Part shown: positions 1-8,782 of the stretch, piece by piece | How positions within the stretch are numbered: the stretch's first letter is position 1 | Layout of the letters: every line of letters begins with the position of its first letter | Source: an uncultured Desulfovibrio sp. | GTDB taxonomy: Bacteria; Desulfobacterota; Desulfovibrionia; Desulfovibrionales; Desulfovibrionaceae | Assembly (NCBI GenBank): GCA_944327285.1 | Contig: CALVHG010000013.1 | Span: 1 to 49,255, forward strand | Direction of reading: 5' to 3' | Length of the DNA stretch: 49,255 nt | Position numbers and translations under genes: made by a program | Notes under the pieces: generated by a model | Databases searched by the model: none | Seen by the model: only the letters and a program-made list of their open reading frames with translations | What the model was told of the DNA's origin: nothing

Positions 1-40
1 GCCCCCCGCCGCCCCACCCGCCCCCCCTCCCCCCCCCCCC
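1..40. other. C-rich low-complexity contig edge
   Basis: The first 40 bases are almost only C, with scattered G, A and T. No gene or structured element is visible. It lies just past the 3' end of the first permease gene. Such a run at a sequence edge is more likely a sequencing or assembly artefact than biology, although a true poly-C tract that stopped the assembly is possible. Confidence 0.6.
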
Positions 41-57
41 TCAAAAAGCACACCCCC

Positions 58-1194
58 CTAGACCCTGCGGCGGAACATGGAGACGGCCACAAAGATGCAG
101 ACAAGCGCGATCAGAGCGATTTTTCCCAGACTGAGCAGGGCGGCGGTCAGGGATATGTCCTTGAGAAAGACGCCCTGCGCCAGCGTGGTGAAGTGGCGGA
201 CCGGATTGAGTTCGCTGGCATATTGCAGGAAGGGCGGCATATTGATGACGGGCGTGACGGCCCCGGAAATGAGAATGCAGGGAACGCCGATGGTAAAGGC
301 TCCCAGAAAGGCCTGCTGCTGCGTGGCGGCAAGGGAGGACACCATGAGCCCGACGCCGCCCGACGCCAGCGCAAAGATAAAGACGGCGGCGTAGAGCAGG
401 ACAAGAGAGCCGGTAAAGGGCACGCCAAAGGCAAAGACGGTAATCAGCAGGAAGATCGTACCGTGAATGAGGCCGACGATGCAGCCGGGAAGCAGTTTTG
501 CAAGGGCTATTTCCGTCGGCGTCGCCGGAGACACCAGCAGCTGATCGAAGGTGCCGACTTCGCGTTCCCGCGCAACGGAAAGACCGGTCACGACCAGACC
601 GAGCATGAAGCTCAACATGCCGATGAGGTTGGGCAGAAAGAACCATTGAAATTCGAGATTCGGATTGAACCAGCAGCGGATGGTGAGGGCAATGTCGGGA
701 ACGCCCGCGGCCTGTTGCGCGGCCATGCGCGCGCGGGGCAGGGTGGCGGCCAGATCCGCAAGAATTGTCTGCAGATAATAGGCGGCAATCTGGGCGGCAT
801 TGGCGCGGCGCCCGTCCAGAATGACCTGCACCACGGCTTCCTTGCCCGCGGCGGCCCTGCGGGAAAGGTCCTGATCCAGAATAAGCGCAAAGAGGGCGCG
901 CTCGCCGTCAATGGCCGGGGCGATGTCGGCCTCGGAGGAGAGAAAGAAAACGTCGCGGAAGGTGGGCGAACCGCGCAGACGATGCACGATGTCCGCCGCC
1001 AGGGGGCCGCCGTCATGATCCAGAACGGCCACGTTCACGTTGCGGACTTCGAGCGTCGCGGCCCAGCCGAACATGACTATCTGCATCAGGGGCGGCACAA
1101 TGAGCATAATACGGGAGACGCGATTGCTGAAAAGAACCAGCAGCTCCTTTCGGACAATGGTCAGCAGACGCCGCCAGTGCGGAAGAGAGATCAT
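58..1194 (-). CDS. ABC-2 type permease, YbhR-like
   Basis: Membrane subunit of an ABC-2 exporter, 378 aa. An N-terminal membrane anchor (about residues 20-45) is followed by a large extracytoplasmic domain and about five C-terminal membrane segments. The conserved stretch ending in REREVGTFDQLLVSP is typical of the YbhR/YhhJ branch. The start at 1194 is chosen because its ATG overlaps the stop of the upstream permease (ATGA, 1191-1194); longer open frames upstream lie inside that gene. It is the last gene of a four-gene operon. The family exports drugs or other amphipathic compounds, sometimes cations; the substrate here cannot be read from sequence. It probably pairs with the second permease as a heterodimer. 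Confidence 0.88.
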   Translation of the reverse strand: MISLPHWRRLLTIVRKELLVLFSNRVSRIMLIVPPLMQIVMFGWAATLEVRNVNVAVLDHDGGPLAADIVHRLRGSPTFRDVFFLSSEADIAPAIDGERALFALILDQDLSRRAAAGKEAVVQVILDGRRANAAQIAAYYLQTILADLAATLPRARMAAQQAAGVPDIALTIRCWFNPNLEFQWFFLPNLIGMLSFMLGLVVTGLSVAREREVGTFDQLLVSPATPTEIALAKLLPGCIVGLIHGTIFLLITVFAFGVPFTGSLVLLYAAVFIFALASGGVGLMVSSLAATQQQAFLGAFTIGVPCILISGAVTPVINMPPFLQYASELNPVRHFTTLAQGVFLKDISLTAALLSLGKIALIALVCIFVAVSMFRRRV

Positions 1195-2318
1195 CGGTCC
1201 AGCCTCTTTTGCAGATTGTGATAGGTAAGGCCGAGAAAGAAGGCGGCCAGAGCTGTCATGAAGCAGAGAGAATGCAGAAAGACCGGCCAGACATCCCCGG
1301 CCAGAAAGATGGTGCGCATGCAGGTATTGAAATAGCTTGCCGGGATAAGGCGCGTAACGGCCTGAAGCAGCGGCGGCATGCTGTTGATGTCGAAGACGAA
1401 GCCGGACAGGAGCAGGGCGGGCAGAAAGCCGGAAAACAGCCCGGCTTCCGCCGCCACAAGCTGCGTGCGGAAGGCCGTGGAAATAAGCAGTCCCTGCCCC
1501 AGCGCGCAGCACATGAAGACGGAGGACAGGAGCAGCAGCGCGCCGACAGAGCCGCGAAAGGGCACGTCAAACAGCAGCACGGCCGTCACGCTGCACAGGC
1601 CCATGCTGAAGATGCCCATGCAGAAATAAGGAATCAGCTTGCCCAGCAGGAGCTGACAGCGGCTGATCGGCGTGGCGAACATGGCCTCCATGGTGCCGCG
1701 TTCCCATTCTCTGGCAAAGACCAGCGACGTGAGCAGGGTGCCGATCAACGTCATGATGACCGTGATGGCCCCCGGCACCAGAAAATGCACGCTGCGGGCC
1801 GTGGGATTGTACCAGATGCGCGGCTCCAGCCGCAGCGCCGCTTCCGCCGGGCGTCCGCCGGGAAGAAAGGTTTCCTGCCAGCGCAGGATGACGCCCTGGC
1901 CGTAACTCTGGATAAAGGTCGCCACGTTGGGCTCGGTGCCGTCGACGATGAGCATGACGTTCGCGGGCATGCCGCGTTGCAGGGCGGCGTCCATATCCTG
2001 ATGCAGCACGAGCACGCCCTGAACGGCGGAATCGCGCATGAGGGCTTCGGCGTCGCGCATGTGCCGCACCGGATGCGTTTTGAACCAGGGGGAATTGGCA
2101 AAGGCGGCCTCCAGACTGCGGGACTGCATGCTGCCACTTTGATTGAGCACGGCCAGTTGCAGAATGCCGGGATCAAGGCTGATGCCGAAACCGAAGATGA
2201 ACAGGAAGAGCAGCGGCAGAACGCCCGCCACAAGGTAGGAGGACGGATCGCGGACGATCTGGCGAAACTCCTTGAGGATGAGCGCGCCGAGCTGGCGCGT
2301 CCACAGGCTGTTTTTCAT
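1191..2318 (-). CDS. ABC-2 type permease, YbhS-like
   Basis: Second ABC-2 permease, 375 aa, paralogous to its downstream neighbour. It has an N-terminal anchor near residues 20-45 (LKEFRQIVRDPSSY precedes it), a periplasmic domain, and about five C-terminal membrane spans. The motif REWERGTMEAMFATPISR is the family hallmark. The start at 2318 overlaps the stop of the ATPase gene by four bases (ATGA, 2315-2318), so the two are probably translationally coupled; the frame continues further upstream only inside the ATPase gene. It should form the transmembrane channel with the YbhR-like protein and be driven by the double ATPase. Confidence 0.88.
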   Translation of the reverse strand: MKNSLWTRQLGALILKEFRQIVRDPSSYLVAGVLPLLFLFIFGFGISLDPGILQLAVLNQSGSMQSRSLEAAFANSPWFKTHPVRHMRDAEALMRDSAVQGVLVLHQDMDAALQRGMPANVMLIVDGTEPNVATFIQSYGQGVILRWQETFLPGGRPAEAALRLEPRIWYNPTARSVHFLVPGAITVIMTLIGTLLTSLVFAREWERGTMEAMFATPISRCQLLLGKLIPYFCMGIFSMGLCSVTAVLLFDVPFRGSVGALLLLSSVFMCCALGQGLLISTAFRTQLVAAEAGLFSGFLPALLLSGFVFDINSMPPLLQAVTRLIPASYFNTCMRTIFLAGDVWPVFLHSLCFMTALAAFFLGLTYHNLQKRLDR

Positions 2319-4063
2319 GCCGTCCCTCCCGTGGCCCGCTGCTCTTCGATGCAGGCGATGAAGGCCTCTTCCAGCGTGGGATTGGGACGGCCGGTTGTGC
2401 GGGCGCATTCTTCCTTGAGCGCGTCCGGCGTGCCCATGCGGATGACGACGCCATTATTGATCAGGGCCAGCCGGTCGCAGTATTCCGCTTCTTCCATGAA
2501 ATGCGTGGTGACGAGCACGGCGGTTCCCGCCGCTGTCAGCGCCAGAATATGCTTCCAGAAATCGCGTCGGGTGCGGGCGTCCACGCCGGAGGTCGGCTCG
2601 TCAAGAAAGAGAACCGGCGGTTCGTGCAGGGTGGCGCAGAGCAGCGCCAGACGCTGCTTCTGGCCGAGAGGGAGCTCTTCCGTCCGCTGGCGCAGGGCGT
2701 CCTGCAATCCCAGAGCGGCGCACAGTTCGGGAATGCGCTCCGCCTGCCGTCGCCAGGGAACGCCGTAGAGATCGGCGACCACATGAATGTTCTGCAGCAC
2801 CGTGAGTTCGGGATAGAGAGAAAATTTCTGCGCCATGTAGCCCAACCGAGTGCGGGCGGCGCTGCCTGCCCGGAGAAGATCTACTCCGTCCACGCCGCAC
2901 TGCCCGGACGTGGGACGGGACAGGCCGCACAGCATGCGGAAGGTGGTGGACTTGCCCGCGCCGTTGGGCCCCAGAAGACCGAAAATTTCTCCCGCTCGCA
3001 CGCTGAAACTGATATTGCCCGCCGCCGTGAAGGTGCCGAAGCGCTTTGTCAGTCCGCGGGCCACAATGCGCTCCGCGTTTTCGTCCGGGCTCTTTCCGCT
3101 GTCAAGGCGGCCGAAGGGGGAGGGCGCGCGCAGCATGCCGCCAAGAGCGCTCATATAGGCATCTTCAAGACGCGGTTCCACGGGGACGCCGCCGCGGGCC
3201 ATCCGGGCGCGGGTTTCCTCCGGCGCGGCGGCGTGCAGCACCACGCGCAGGGAACCGCCCTGCACCACCACATCGTCCACACCTTCGCGGCGCGTCCATT
3301 CCTGCAGGACCGCGCGGCGCTCGGCCGGGCGGGGAGAGAGGAGAAAGACCCGCCCTCCGGCTCTGGCGGCCATTTCCTCCGGCGGCCCGGAAAACAGAAG
3401 ACGCCCTTCGTCCAGCATGAGAATTTCCGGGCAGCGGGCCGCTTCGTCCAGATAGGCCGTGGACCAGATGATGGTCATGCCGTTGCGGCTCAGTTCCCCG
3501 ACCATTTCCCAGAGTTCCCGACGCGAGAGCGGGTCCACGCCGACGCCGGGCTCGTCAAGAAGCAGCAGACGGGGCGCGCCCAGCAGGGCGCAGGCAATGC
3601 CCAGTTTTTGTTTCATGCCGCCGGAGAGGCGGCCCGCAAGACGCTCCGTGAAGGGGGCAAGCGCGGTAAAGGACAGAAGGCGGGCAAAGATGGCCTCGCG
3701 CTCCTCGCCTTCCACGCCGCGAAGCCGGGCGTGCAGCTCCAGATTGGCGCGAACGGACAAATCTTCGTAAAGGCCGAAGCGCTGGGGCATGTAGCCGATG
3801 CTGTTGGGGGACGCGGCCAGCAGCGACGCGGCCTCCATACCGAAAAGCCGGACGCTGCCGCCGGCGGGACGCATCAGGCCCGCCATAAGCCGCAGGAGGG
3901 TGGTCTTGCCCGCCGCGTCGGGGCCCACCAGACCGGTAATCCCTCCCTGCCGTATCCGGGCGTCGATGCCGCGCAGGGCTTCCCGCTGGCCAAAGCGCAT
4001 GCGCAGCCCGTCCAGCAGGACGGCGGCGTCTTCGTCATGCGCGTCCGGGGCGGCGGCCGTCAT
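2315..4063 (-). CDS. Double-domain ABC transporter ATPase, YbhF-like
   Basis: Cytoplasmic ATPase of 582 aa made of two fused ABC domains. Domain 1 has Walker A GPDAAGKTT (about 47-55), signature LSGGMKQ (146-152) and Walker B LLLLDEP (about 166-172). Domain 2 has Walker A GPNGAGKST, Walker B VLFLDEPTSGVDA, and a degenerate signature, LPLGQKQ instead of LSGGQ, so the two sites are probably asymmetric. Domain 1 also has DAA where NGA is usual. A fused pair with two separate ABC-2 permeases and an HlyD-like adaptor is the YbhF-type layout. Coupled by 4-bp overlaps to both neighbours. Confidence 0.9.
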   Translation of the reverse strand: MTAAAPDAHDEDAAVLLDGLRMRFGQREALRGIDARIRQGGITGLVGPDAAGKTTLLRLMAGLMRPAGGSVRLFGMEAASLLAASPNSIGYMPQRFGLYEDLSVRANLELHARLRGVEGEEREAIFARLLSFTALAPFTERLAGRLSGGMKQKLGIACALLGAPRLLLLDEPGVGVDPLSRRELWEMVGELSRNGMTIIWSTAYLDEAARCPEILMLDEGRLLFSGPPEEMAARAGGRVFLLSPRPAERRAVLQEWTRREGVDDVVVQGGSLRVVLHAAAPEETRARMARGGVPVEPRLEDAYMSALGGMLRAPSPFGRLDSGKSPDENAERIVARGLTKRFGTFTAAGNISFSVRAGEIFGLLGPNGAGKSTTFRMLCGLSRPTSGQCGVDGVDLLRAGSAARTRLGYMAQKFSLYPELTVLQNIHVVADLYGVPWRRQAERIPELCAALGLQDALRQRTEELPLGQKQRLALLCATLHEPPVLFLDEPTSGVDARTRRDFWKHILALTAAGTAVLVTTHFMEEAEYCDRLALINNGVVIRMGTPDALKEECARTTGRPNPTLEEAFIACIEEQRATGGTA

Positions 4064-5058
4064 GAGGGCAGCTCCTCATCCGGCAGAAAGACGCGCACGG
4101 GCATGCCCTGCCGCATGATGTTGTCGGGGTCTTCAATCTGCACGCGTATGCGATAGACCAGCGAGGTCCGCACCTCGTAGGTCTCCACATTCTTGGGCGT
4201 AAATTCCGCCGCCGGAGCGATATAGCCCACATGGCCGACAAAGCGGCGTCCGGGAGCGGCGTCTGTTTCGGCTTCCACGCGCATACCGGGCTTGATGCGC
4301 CCCAGCCGCGGCTCGTCCACATAGACGCGCAGCCATACGGGATTGACCAGACTCAGCGTATACACGGTTTGCCCGGTATCCACGATGGCGCCCGCTTCGC
4401 GCGCCCGCGTCAGCACAACGCCGTCCTGCGGGGCCTTGAGCTCCGCGTCGTTAAGATGGATGACGGCCTGTTGCAGGCTGGCGCGGGTTGCCGCCACGAC
4501 GGCGCGCTGCGCCAGAATTTCTTCTTCGCGATAGCCGGCGCTGACAAGCGCAAGCTGTTCCTTGGCGGCCTTGTGCTTGGCGGCGGCGTTGCGATAGGTG
4601 CCGCGGGCATTGTCCACTTCCTTCTGGGAAATGGCGTTGGAAGCCCGCATGGCTTCCACGCGATGCAGGTTGATGCGGGCGTTCTCGGCAAGGGCGGCCG
4701 CCGCGGCCTCGTCGGCTCTGGCTCCGGCGATTTCCTCGCTGCGGTAGCCGCGCTCCAGACGTTGCAGCGTGGCTTCCTGCTGCTCCAGCTGCGCCCGGAT
4801 GCGATTCGTCTCGGCTTCAAGCAGATCCGTTTCCAGACGCGCCAGCACCTGCCCCGCCCGCACGCGCTCGCCTTCTTCCGCCAGCACGGCGGCAATGCGG
4901 CCGCCCACGCGAAAGCCGGTGTCCACCTGACGGATTTCCACATTGCCGTGGAGAATGGCCGCGGCGTCGTCCCCGGCGCCTCGCGCCCGGAAAAAGACGA
5001 CAAGGATGATGACGGCGCCCAGGGCCGCCGCGCAGTAACGCAGGGTGGAAGGGGGCAT
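4060..5058 (-). CDS. HlyD-family periplasmic adaptor, YbhG-like
   Basis: Membrane-fusion protein of 332 aa and first gene of the exporter operon. One N-terminal membrane anchor (about residues 8-23) is followed by a biotinyl-lipoyl half motif around DTGFRVGGRIAAVLAEEGERV, a long alanine- and glutamate-rich helical hairpin (about 75-200), the second lipoyl half near LKAPQDGVVLTRAREAGA, and a C-terminal beta barrel. In this family the adaptor links the inner-membrane exporter to an outer-membrane factor; no TolC-like gene is in the window. A TetR-type regulator often precedes such operons, but none is present here. Confidence 0.88.
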   Translation of the reverse strand: MPPSTLRYCAAALGAVIILVVFFRARGAGDDAAAILHGNVEIRQVDTGFRVGGRIAAVLAEEGERVRAGQVLARLETDLLEAETNRIRAQLEQQEATLQRLERGYRSEEIAGARADEAAAAALAENARINLHRVEAMRASNAISQKEVDNARGTYRNAAAKHKAAKEQLALVSAGYREEEILAQRAVVAATRASLQQAVIHLNDAELKAPQDGVVLTRAREAGAIVDTGQTVYTLSLVNPVWLRVYVDEPRLGRIKPGMRVEAETDAAPGRRFVGHVGYIAPAAEFTPKNVETYEVRTSLVYRIRVQIEDPDNIMRQGMPVRVFLPDEELPS

Positions 5059-5116
5059 GGCGTCCTCCGAAAAGGGGTCTGAGGCCGCGGCGGGGAAGGA
5101 GCCTGCGGCGGGTCCT

Positions 5117-5129
5117 GTCTATGATAGAC
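5117..5129. promoter_or_regulatory. 13-bp inverted repeat, possible operator
   Basis: GTCTAT-G-ATAGAC forms a perfect short dyad in the divergent interval between the exporter operon (minus) and the EamA-like gene (plus). Position and size suit a repressor operator, but no cognate regulator is in the window and short dyads arise by chance. Confidence 0.25.
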
Positions 5130-5239
5130 TGGAGAGCGCAGTGTGGCAATGGCCTGTTTCCGAAGGAAAAAGGATCGGAGAGCCGCTTTATTCAGGCTGC
5201 TGATGCGTGTAGTATGGCGCGGGTAAGGAGGATTTGGGC

Positions 5240-5653
5240 ATGTGGAAATGGTATGCGTTGCTGTCGGCGGTGTTTGCGGCCCTGACGGCGATTTTTTCCA
5301 AGCTGGGCGTGCGGAATGTGCATCCGGATCTCGCTACGGCGCTGCGCGTCAGCGTGATTCTGGTCATGGCGTGGGGCATTGCCTTGTGCGGCAACGGCAT
5401 GCGTCATATCAAGGAAATTGACGGCCGTTCTCTGTTGTTTCTGTTCCTGTCCGCGCTGGCTACGGGGGCTTCGTGGCTGTTCTATTTCCGGGCGCTGCAA
5501 TGCGGCGACGCCTCCAAGGTGGCCCCTATCGACAAGCTCAGCGTCGCCATCACCATCTTTCTGTCCATTGTGCTGCTGGGCGAACCGGCGGAACTTAAGA
5601 CCATTCTGGGCGGACTGCTGATTACCTGCGGCTCGCTGGTGCTGCTGTTGTGA
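5240..5653 (+). CDS. EamA-family small membrane transporter
   Basis: Membrane protein of 137 aa with four or five hydrophobic helices, matching one EamA (drug/metabolite transporter) repeat: SALATGASWLFYFRALQCGD followed by a terminal GGLLITCGSLVLLL helix. Single-repeat members usually act as dimers. The ATG at 5240 is chosen over a TTG at 5234 because the strong Shine-Dalgarno AAGGAGGA (5225-5232) sits 7 bases before the ATG and would almost touch the TTG. Substrate unknown. It stands alone between the exporter operon and the phosphomannomutase gene. Confidence 0.85.
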   Translation: MWKWYALLSAVFAALTAIFSKLGVRNVHPDLATALRVSVILVMAWGIALCGNGMRHIKEIDGRSLLFLFLSALATGASWLFYFRALQCGDASKVAPIDKLSVAITIFLSIVLLGEPAELKTILGGLLITCGSLVLLL

Positions 5654-5770
5654 GGGGCGGCATTTCTGGTCAGTCCGCAAAGATGCCGTCGCCCCGCGGC
5701 TCCCGCGCAGGCGTTGCCGGGATTGCCGCTTGAAATGCCGGGCGACACAAGAGAGCCTGAGAGATTTTTT

Positions 5771-7159
5771 ATGAAAGAAGAGTTGAAGTGCTTCAAGGCG
5801 TATGACATTCGGGGGCGTTTTCCCTCTCCCTTGTCCTGTGAACTGGCTTTTGCGCTGGGCAGGGCCGTTGTGACGGAATTGCAGGCCGGGCGCGTTGTTA
5901 TTGGGCGGGATGCGCGGCTGTCCGGCCCGGAGCTGGAAGCCGCGTTGCGCGCCGGTCTTGTCGCGGAGGGGGCGTCTGTCTCTTCCGTGGGCTGCTGCGG
6001 CACCGAGGAAATCTACTATGCCGCCGCGCATAAAAATTTTGATGTCGGCATCATGATCACCGGCAGTCATAATCCGGCTGATGAAAATGGTTTCAAGCTG
6101 GTGCGGGCAGGCGCGGTGCCGGTATGCGGCGAGCATGGTCTGCGCGCCCTGCGCGATCGCGCGGGCGCGCTGCTGGACATGGGATGCCGCCCCGAAAGCG
6201 CGCCGCCCGCGCAGGAAGTTTCCTTCCGCGCGGAGTATGTGCGCTGGCTTCTGGAGTATTGCGGGGCGGACAGGCTGAAGACGGGGGCGCGTCCTCTGCG
6301 TATTGTGGCCGACGCGGGCAACGGCTGCGCCGGTCTGGTGTTGCGCGAGCTGGCGGAGTTTCTGCCGTTTGATTTTGTTTTCCAGCAGATGGAGCCAGAC
6401 GGGCATTTCCCGAACGGCGTTCCCAATCCTCTGCTTCCTGAGCGGCGCAGAGCGACAGCCGAAGCCGTGCGCCGCAGCGGCGCCGATCTGGGAATCGCCT
6501 GGGACGGCGATTTTGACCGCTGCTTTTTTTATGACAGCGAAGGAAACTTCATTGAGGGCTATTATTGCGTCGGCCTGCTGGCGAGCGAAATTCTGCGCCA
6601 TGCGCCCGGCGGAAAGATTGTGCATGATCCGCGCGTGTACTGGAATACCCGCGAGCTTGTTCTTGCTGCGGGCGGCGTGCCGATCATGGGCAAGACGGGC
6701 CATGCCTTCATGAAGGAACGCATGCGGGCGGAAGACGCCGTTTATGGCGGCGAAATGAGCGCCCATCATTATTTCCGGGATTTTGCCTATTGCGATTCGG
6801 GAATGGTGCCGTGGCTGCTGCTGGCAAGTCTGCTCCAGCGCGGCGACAAACCTCTGGTCGAGCTCGTGCGCGAGCGCATGGAGGCGTATCCTTGCAGCGG
6901 CGAGATCAATCGCCGCGTGGAAAATGCCCCGGAACTGATGGCGCTGATACGTCGGCGTTATGTCGCAAACGCGGTCTATGAAGATTCGCTGGACGGCATC
7001 AATCTTGAGTTCCCCGACTGGCGTTTCAGTCTGCGCATGTCCAATACGGAGCCGTTGCTGCGCCTTAATGTGGAAACAAAAGCCAACAAGGCGCTGCTTG
7101 AAGACAAAACGGGCGAGATTCTCCAGTTGATGGACGAATTCGGCAGCGCCTCCGCATAG
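5771..7159 (+). CDS. manB: Phosphomannomutase/phosphoglucomutase
   Basis: Interconverts mannose-6-phosphate and mannose-1-phosphate (often glucose phosphates too); 462 aa, a normal AlgC/ManB length. The phosphoserine loop TGSHNP (Ser about 99), the Mg-binding loop DGDFDRC (about 243-249), the sugar-specificity loop GGEMSAHHYF, and the C-terminal phosphate-binding RMSNTEPLLRLN are all intact. The start at 5771 begins the family's typical FKAYDIRG stretch; upstream in-frame codons have no ribosome site. It faces the GDP-mannose/fucose genes convergently and supplies their mannose-1-phosphate. Confidence 0.93.
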   Translation: MKEELKCFKAYDIRGRFPSPLSCELAFALGRAVVTELQAGRVVIGRDARLSGPELEAALRAGLVAEGASVSSVGCCGTEEIYYAAAHKNFDVGIMITGSHNPADENGFKLVRAGAVPVCGEHGLRALRDRAGALLDMGCRPESAPPAQEVSFRAEYVRWLLEYCGADRLKTGARPLRIVADAGNGCAGLVLRELAEFLPFDFVFQQMEPDGHFPNGVPNPLLPERRRATAEAVRRSGADLGIAWDGDFDRCFFYDSEGNFIEGYYCVGLLASEILRHAPGGKIVHDPRVYWNTRELVLAAGGVPIMGKTGHAFMKERMRAEDAVYGGEMSAHHYFRDFAYCDSGMVPWLLLASLLQRGDKPLVELVRERMEAYPCSGEINRRVENAPELMALIRRRYVANAVYEDSLDGINLEFPDWRFSLRMSNTEPLLRLNVETKANKALLEDKTGEILQLMDEFGSASA

Positions 7160-7179
7160 GGCGTGCTTATACTGTCCGC

Positions 7180-7263
7180 ATAAAAGCGCGCTGGGGAAGG
7201 GATGGGGGGCTTGGGGGGAAGGGAAACCCCTCTCGCGCTAGCAGAGGGGTTTCCCTTCCCCCC
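7180..7263. repeat. Family-2 repeat fragment with 21-bp perfect hairpin
   Basis: Sequence from 7184 resembles the distal part of the family-2 repeats seen at 19.3, 35.7 and 49.2 kb (GCGCGC, GGGGAAGGGA, then GGGGGGAAG). It ends in a 21-bp perfect stem (7213-7233 with 7243-7263) around a 9-base loop. The hairpin lies between the convergent manB and manC genes and could stop transcription from both sides, although neither flank has a long T-run. Confidence 0.6.
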
Positions 7264-7292
7264 GAAAGAATGATTCAGAACCGCAGGGGTTC

Positions 7293-7320
7293 TAGAGCAT
7301 TTTCAGTTTGAAACGCTCTA
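7293..7320. repeat. Family-1 mini-element (TAGAGC...GCTCTA, 28 bp)
   Basis: Only the two ends of the roughly 145-bp family-1 repeat remain, joined around CATTTTCAGTTTGAAAC. The right end supplies the TAG stop codon of manC on the minus strand (7318-7320). Confidence 0.7.
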
Positions 7321-8733
7321 ATTGCGGCCATAGACGTCAGCAAATCTGACGATATCATCCTCGCCAAGATAGGCTCCGGACTGAATCTCTATGAGCACGA
7401 GCGGGATTTTTCCGGGGTTTTTCAGACGATGCTGCGTCCCGATGGGAATATAGGTGGACTGGTCTTCGGTAAAGAGGCGCGTTTCCTGTCCGTTGGTAAT
7501 TTCGGCAGTGCCGCTGACAACAACCCAGTGCTCGGCTCTGTGATGATGCATTTGCAGGGAAAGTTCCGCTCCGGGGCGGACGATGATGCGCTTGACCTGA
7601 AAGCGATCCCCGCTGGCCAGAGCCTCGAAGCTGCCCCACGGGCGCTGCACCAGCGTGTGCTGCTGGCATTCCTTGCGCTGCTCCCGCTGCAGACGCGCGA
7701 CGATTTTTTTGACTTCCTGGGCGCGCTGCCGCGGCACAACCAGCACGGCATCCTGCGTTTCCACGATGACGAGATCGCGCACGCCAAGAGCCGCAAGCAG
7801 GCGATGCTGCGCGTTCAGATAGCATCCTTCCGTATCTTCGGCGATGACGTCGCCTGTAATCGCGTTTTTATGGCTGTCTTTCTCGCCTTCCTGATAGAGA
7901 GACTCCCAGGAGCCGAGATCGCTCCATTGAACAGTCAGCGGCACGACTGCGGCCCGCGATGTCTTTTCCATGATGGCATAGTCTATGGAGTCTCCCGGAA
8001 TGGCCAGAAAAGCCTCGCTTCCGGGGCGGCAGAAGGCGTCGTCGTACTGGCGGGCTTCCCAGGCTTTGCGGCATCCGGCGGCTATCCGGGGAGCGTGCCG
8101 CGTCAGTTCTTCCCAGAAGACGGAGGCGCGCAGCAGGAAGATGCCGCTGTTCCAGAAAAAGTTTCCCTGCGCAAGCATGGTCTGCACTGTTGCCAGATCC
8201 GGTTTTTCCACAAAACGGGCCACCGTAAAGCCGGGGCCGAGGCTGTCCCCCCGCTCTATATAGCCGTATCCGGTTTCCGGGCCGTCAGGCGTGATGCCGA
8301 ACGTCACTATGGAGCCATTTTCGGCCAGAGGGACGGCTTGCAGCACGCCCTTGCAAAAGGCCGCCGTATCGCCCAGCGCATGATCCGAAGGCAGAACCAG
8401 CATCAGGGAATCCTGATCCTTTTCCAGCAGGGCAAGCGCCGCCAGAGCGACAGCCGGCGCCGTGTTGCGCGGGGCCGGCTCCAGAAGGATGGAGGCCTGC
8501 GCGTCCCATTCCCTGCGCAGTTCGTTGCGCACCTGAAAACGGTGCTCCTCGTTGCAGACAATAAGCGGGTCCGCGATATCGGGAATCTCCCGCACGCGCC
8601 GCAGCGTCCGCGCAAAAAGGGAGGAGCTTTGACCGAATGTGACAAACTGCTTGGGATGCAGTTCCCGCGAGAGCGGCCAAAGGCGCGTCCCGCTGCCGCC
8701 GCAGAGAATAACCGGTGTGATCGTGGAAGTCAT
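7318..8733 (-). CDS. manC: Mannose-1-phosphate guanylyltransferase / mannose-6-phosphate isomerase
   Basis: Bifunctional type II enzyme of 471 aa: it makes GDP-mannose from mannose-1-phosphate and GTP, and its C-terminal cupin domain can interconvert fructose- and mannose-6-phosphate. The pyrophosphorylase signature GGSGTRLWPLSR is at about residues 11-22 and the FVEKP motif is present. The cupin has QMHHHRAEHWVVVSGTA. The start at 8733 follows an AAGGGGGG ribosome site; the frame is open further upstream but lacks one. The TAG stop lies inside a family-1 mini-repeat. It is the last gene of the gmd-fcl-manC set. Confidence 0.93.
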   Translation of the reverse strand: MTSTITPVILCGGSGTRLWPLSRELHPKQFVTFGQSSSLFARTLRRVREIPDIADPLIVCNEEHRFQVRNELRREWDAQASILLEPAPRNTAPAVALAALALLEKDQDSLMLVLPSDHALGDTAAFCKGVLQAVPLAENGSIVTFGITPDGPETGYGYIERGDSLGPGFTVARFVEKPDLATVQTMLAQGNFFWNSGIFLLRASVFWEELTRHAPRIAAGCRKAWEARQYDDAFCRPGSEAFLAIPGDSIDYAIMEKTSRAAVVPLTVQWSDLGSWESLYQEGEKDSHKNAITGDVIAEDTEGCYLNAQHRLLAALGVRDLVIVETQDAVLVVPRQRAQEVKKIVARLQREQRKECQQHTLVQRPWGSFEALASGDRFQVKRIIVRPGAELSLQMHHHRAEHWVVVSGTAEITNGQETRLFTEDQSTYIPIGTQHRLKNPGKIPLVLIEIQSGAYLGEDDIVRFADVYGRN

Positions 8734-8782
8734 GCTGCCCCCCTTGCTCTGGCTTTGGTGTGATTGTTCCGGAAGCTGCGCG

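Noticed and set aside
193..4156. Long open frames on the plus strand opposite the exporter operon
   Set aside because: They mirror the strongly coding minus-strand genes, are rich in Gly, Arg, Gln and His without domain patterns, and lack ribosome sites. They are a by-product of high-GC codon use.
5192..6769. 525-codon minus-strand frame opposite the EamA-like and manB genes
   Set aside because: Both plus-strand genes show full family motifs; the opposite frame has none and begins without a ribosome site.
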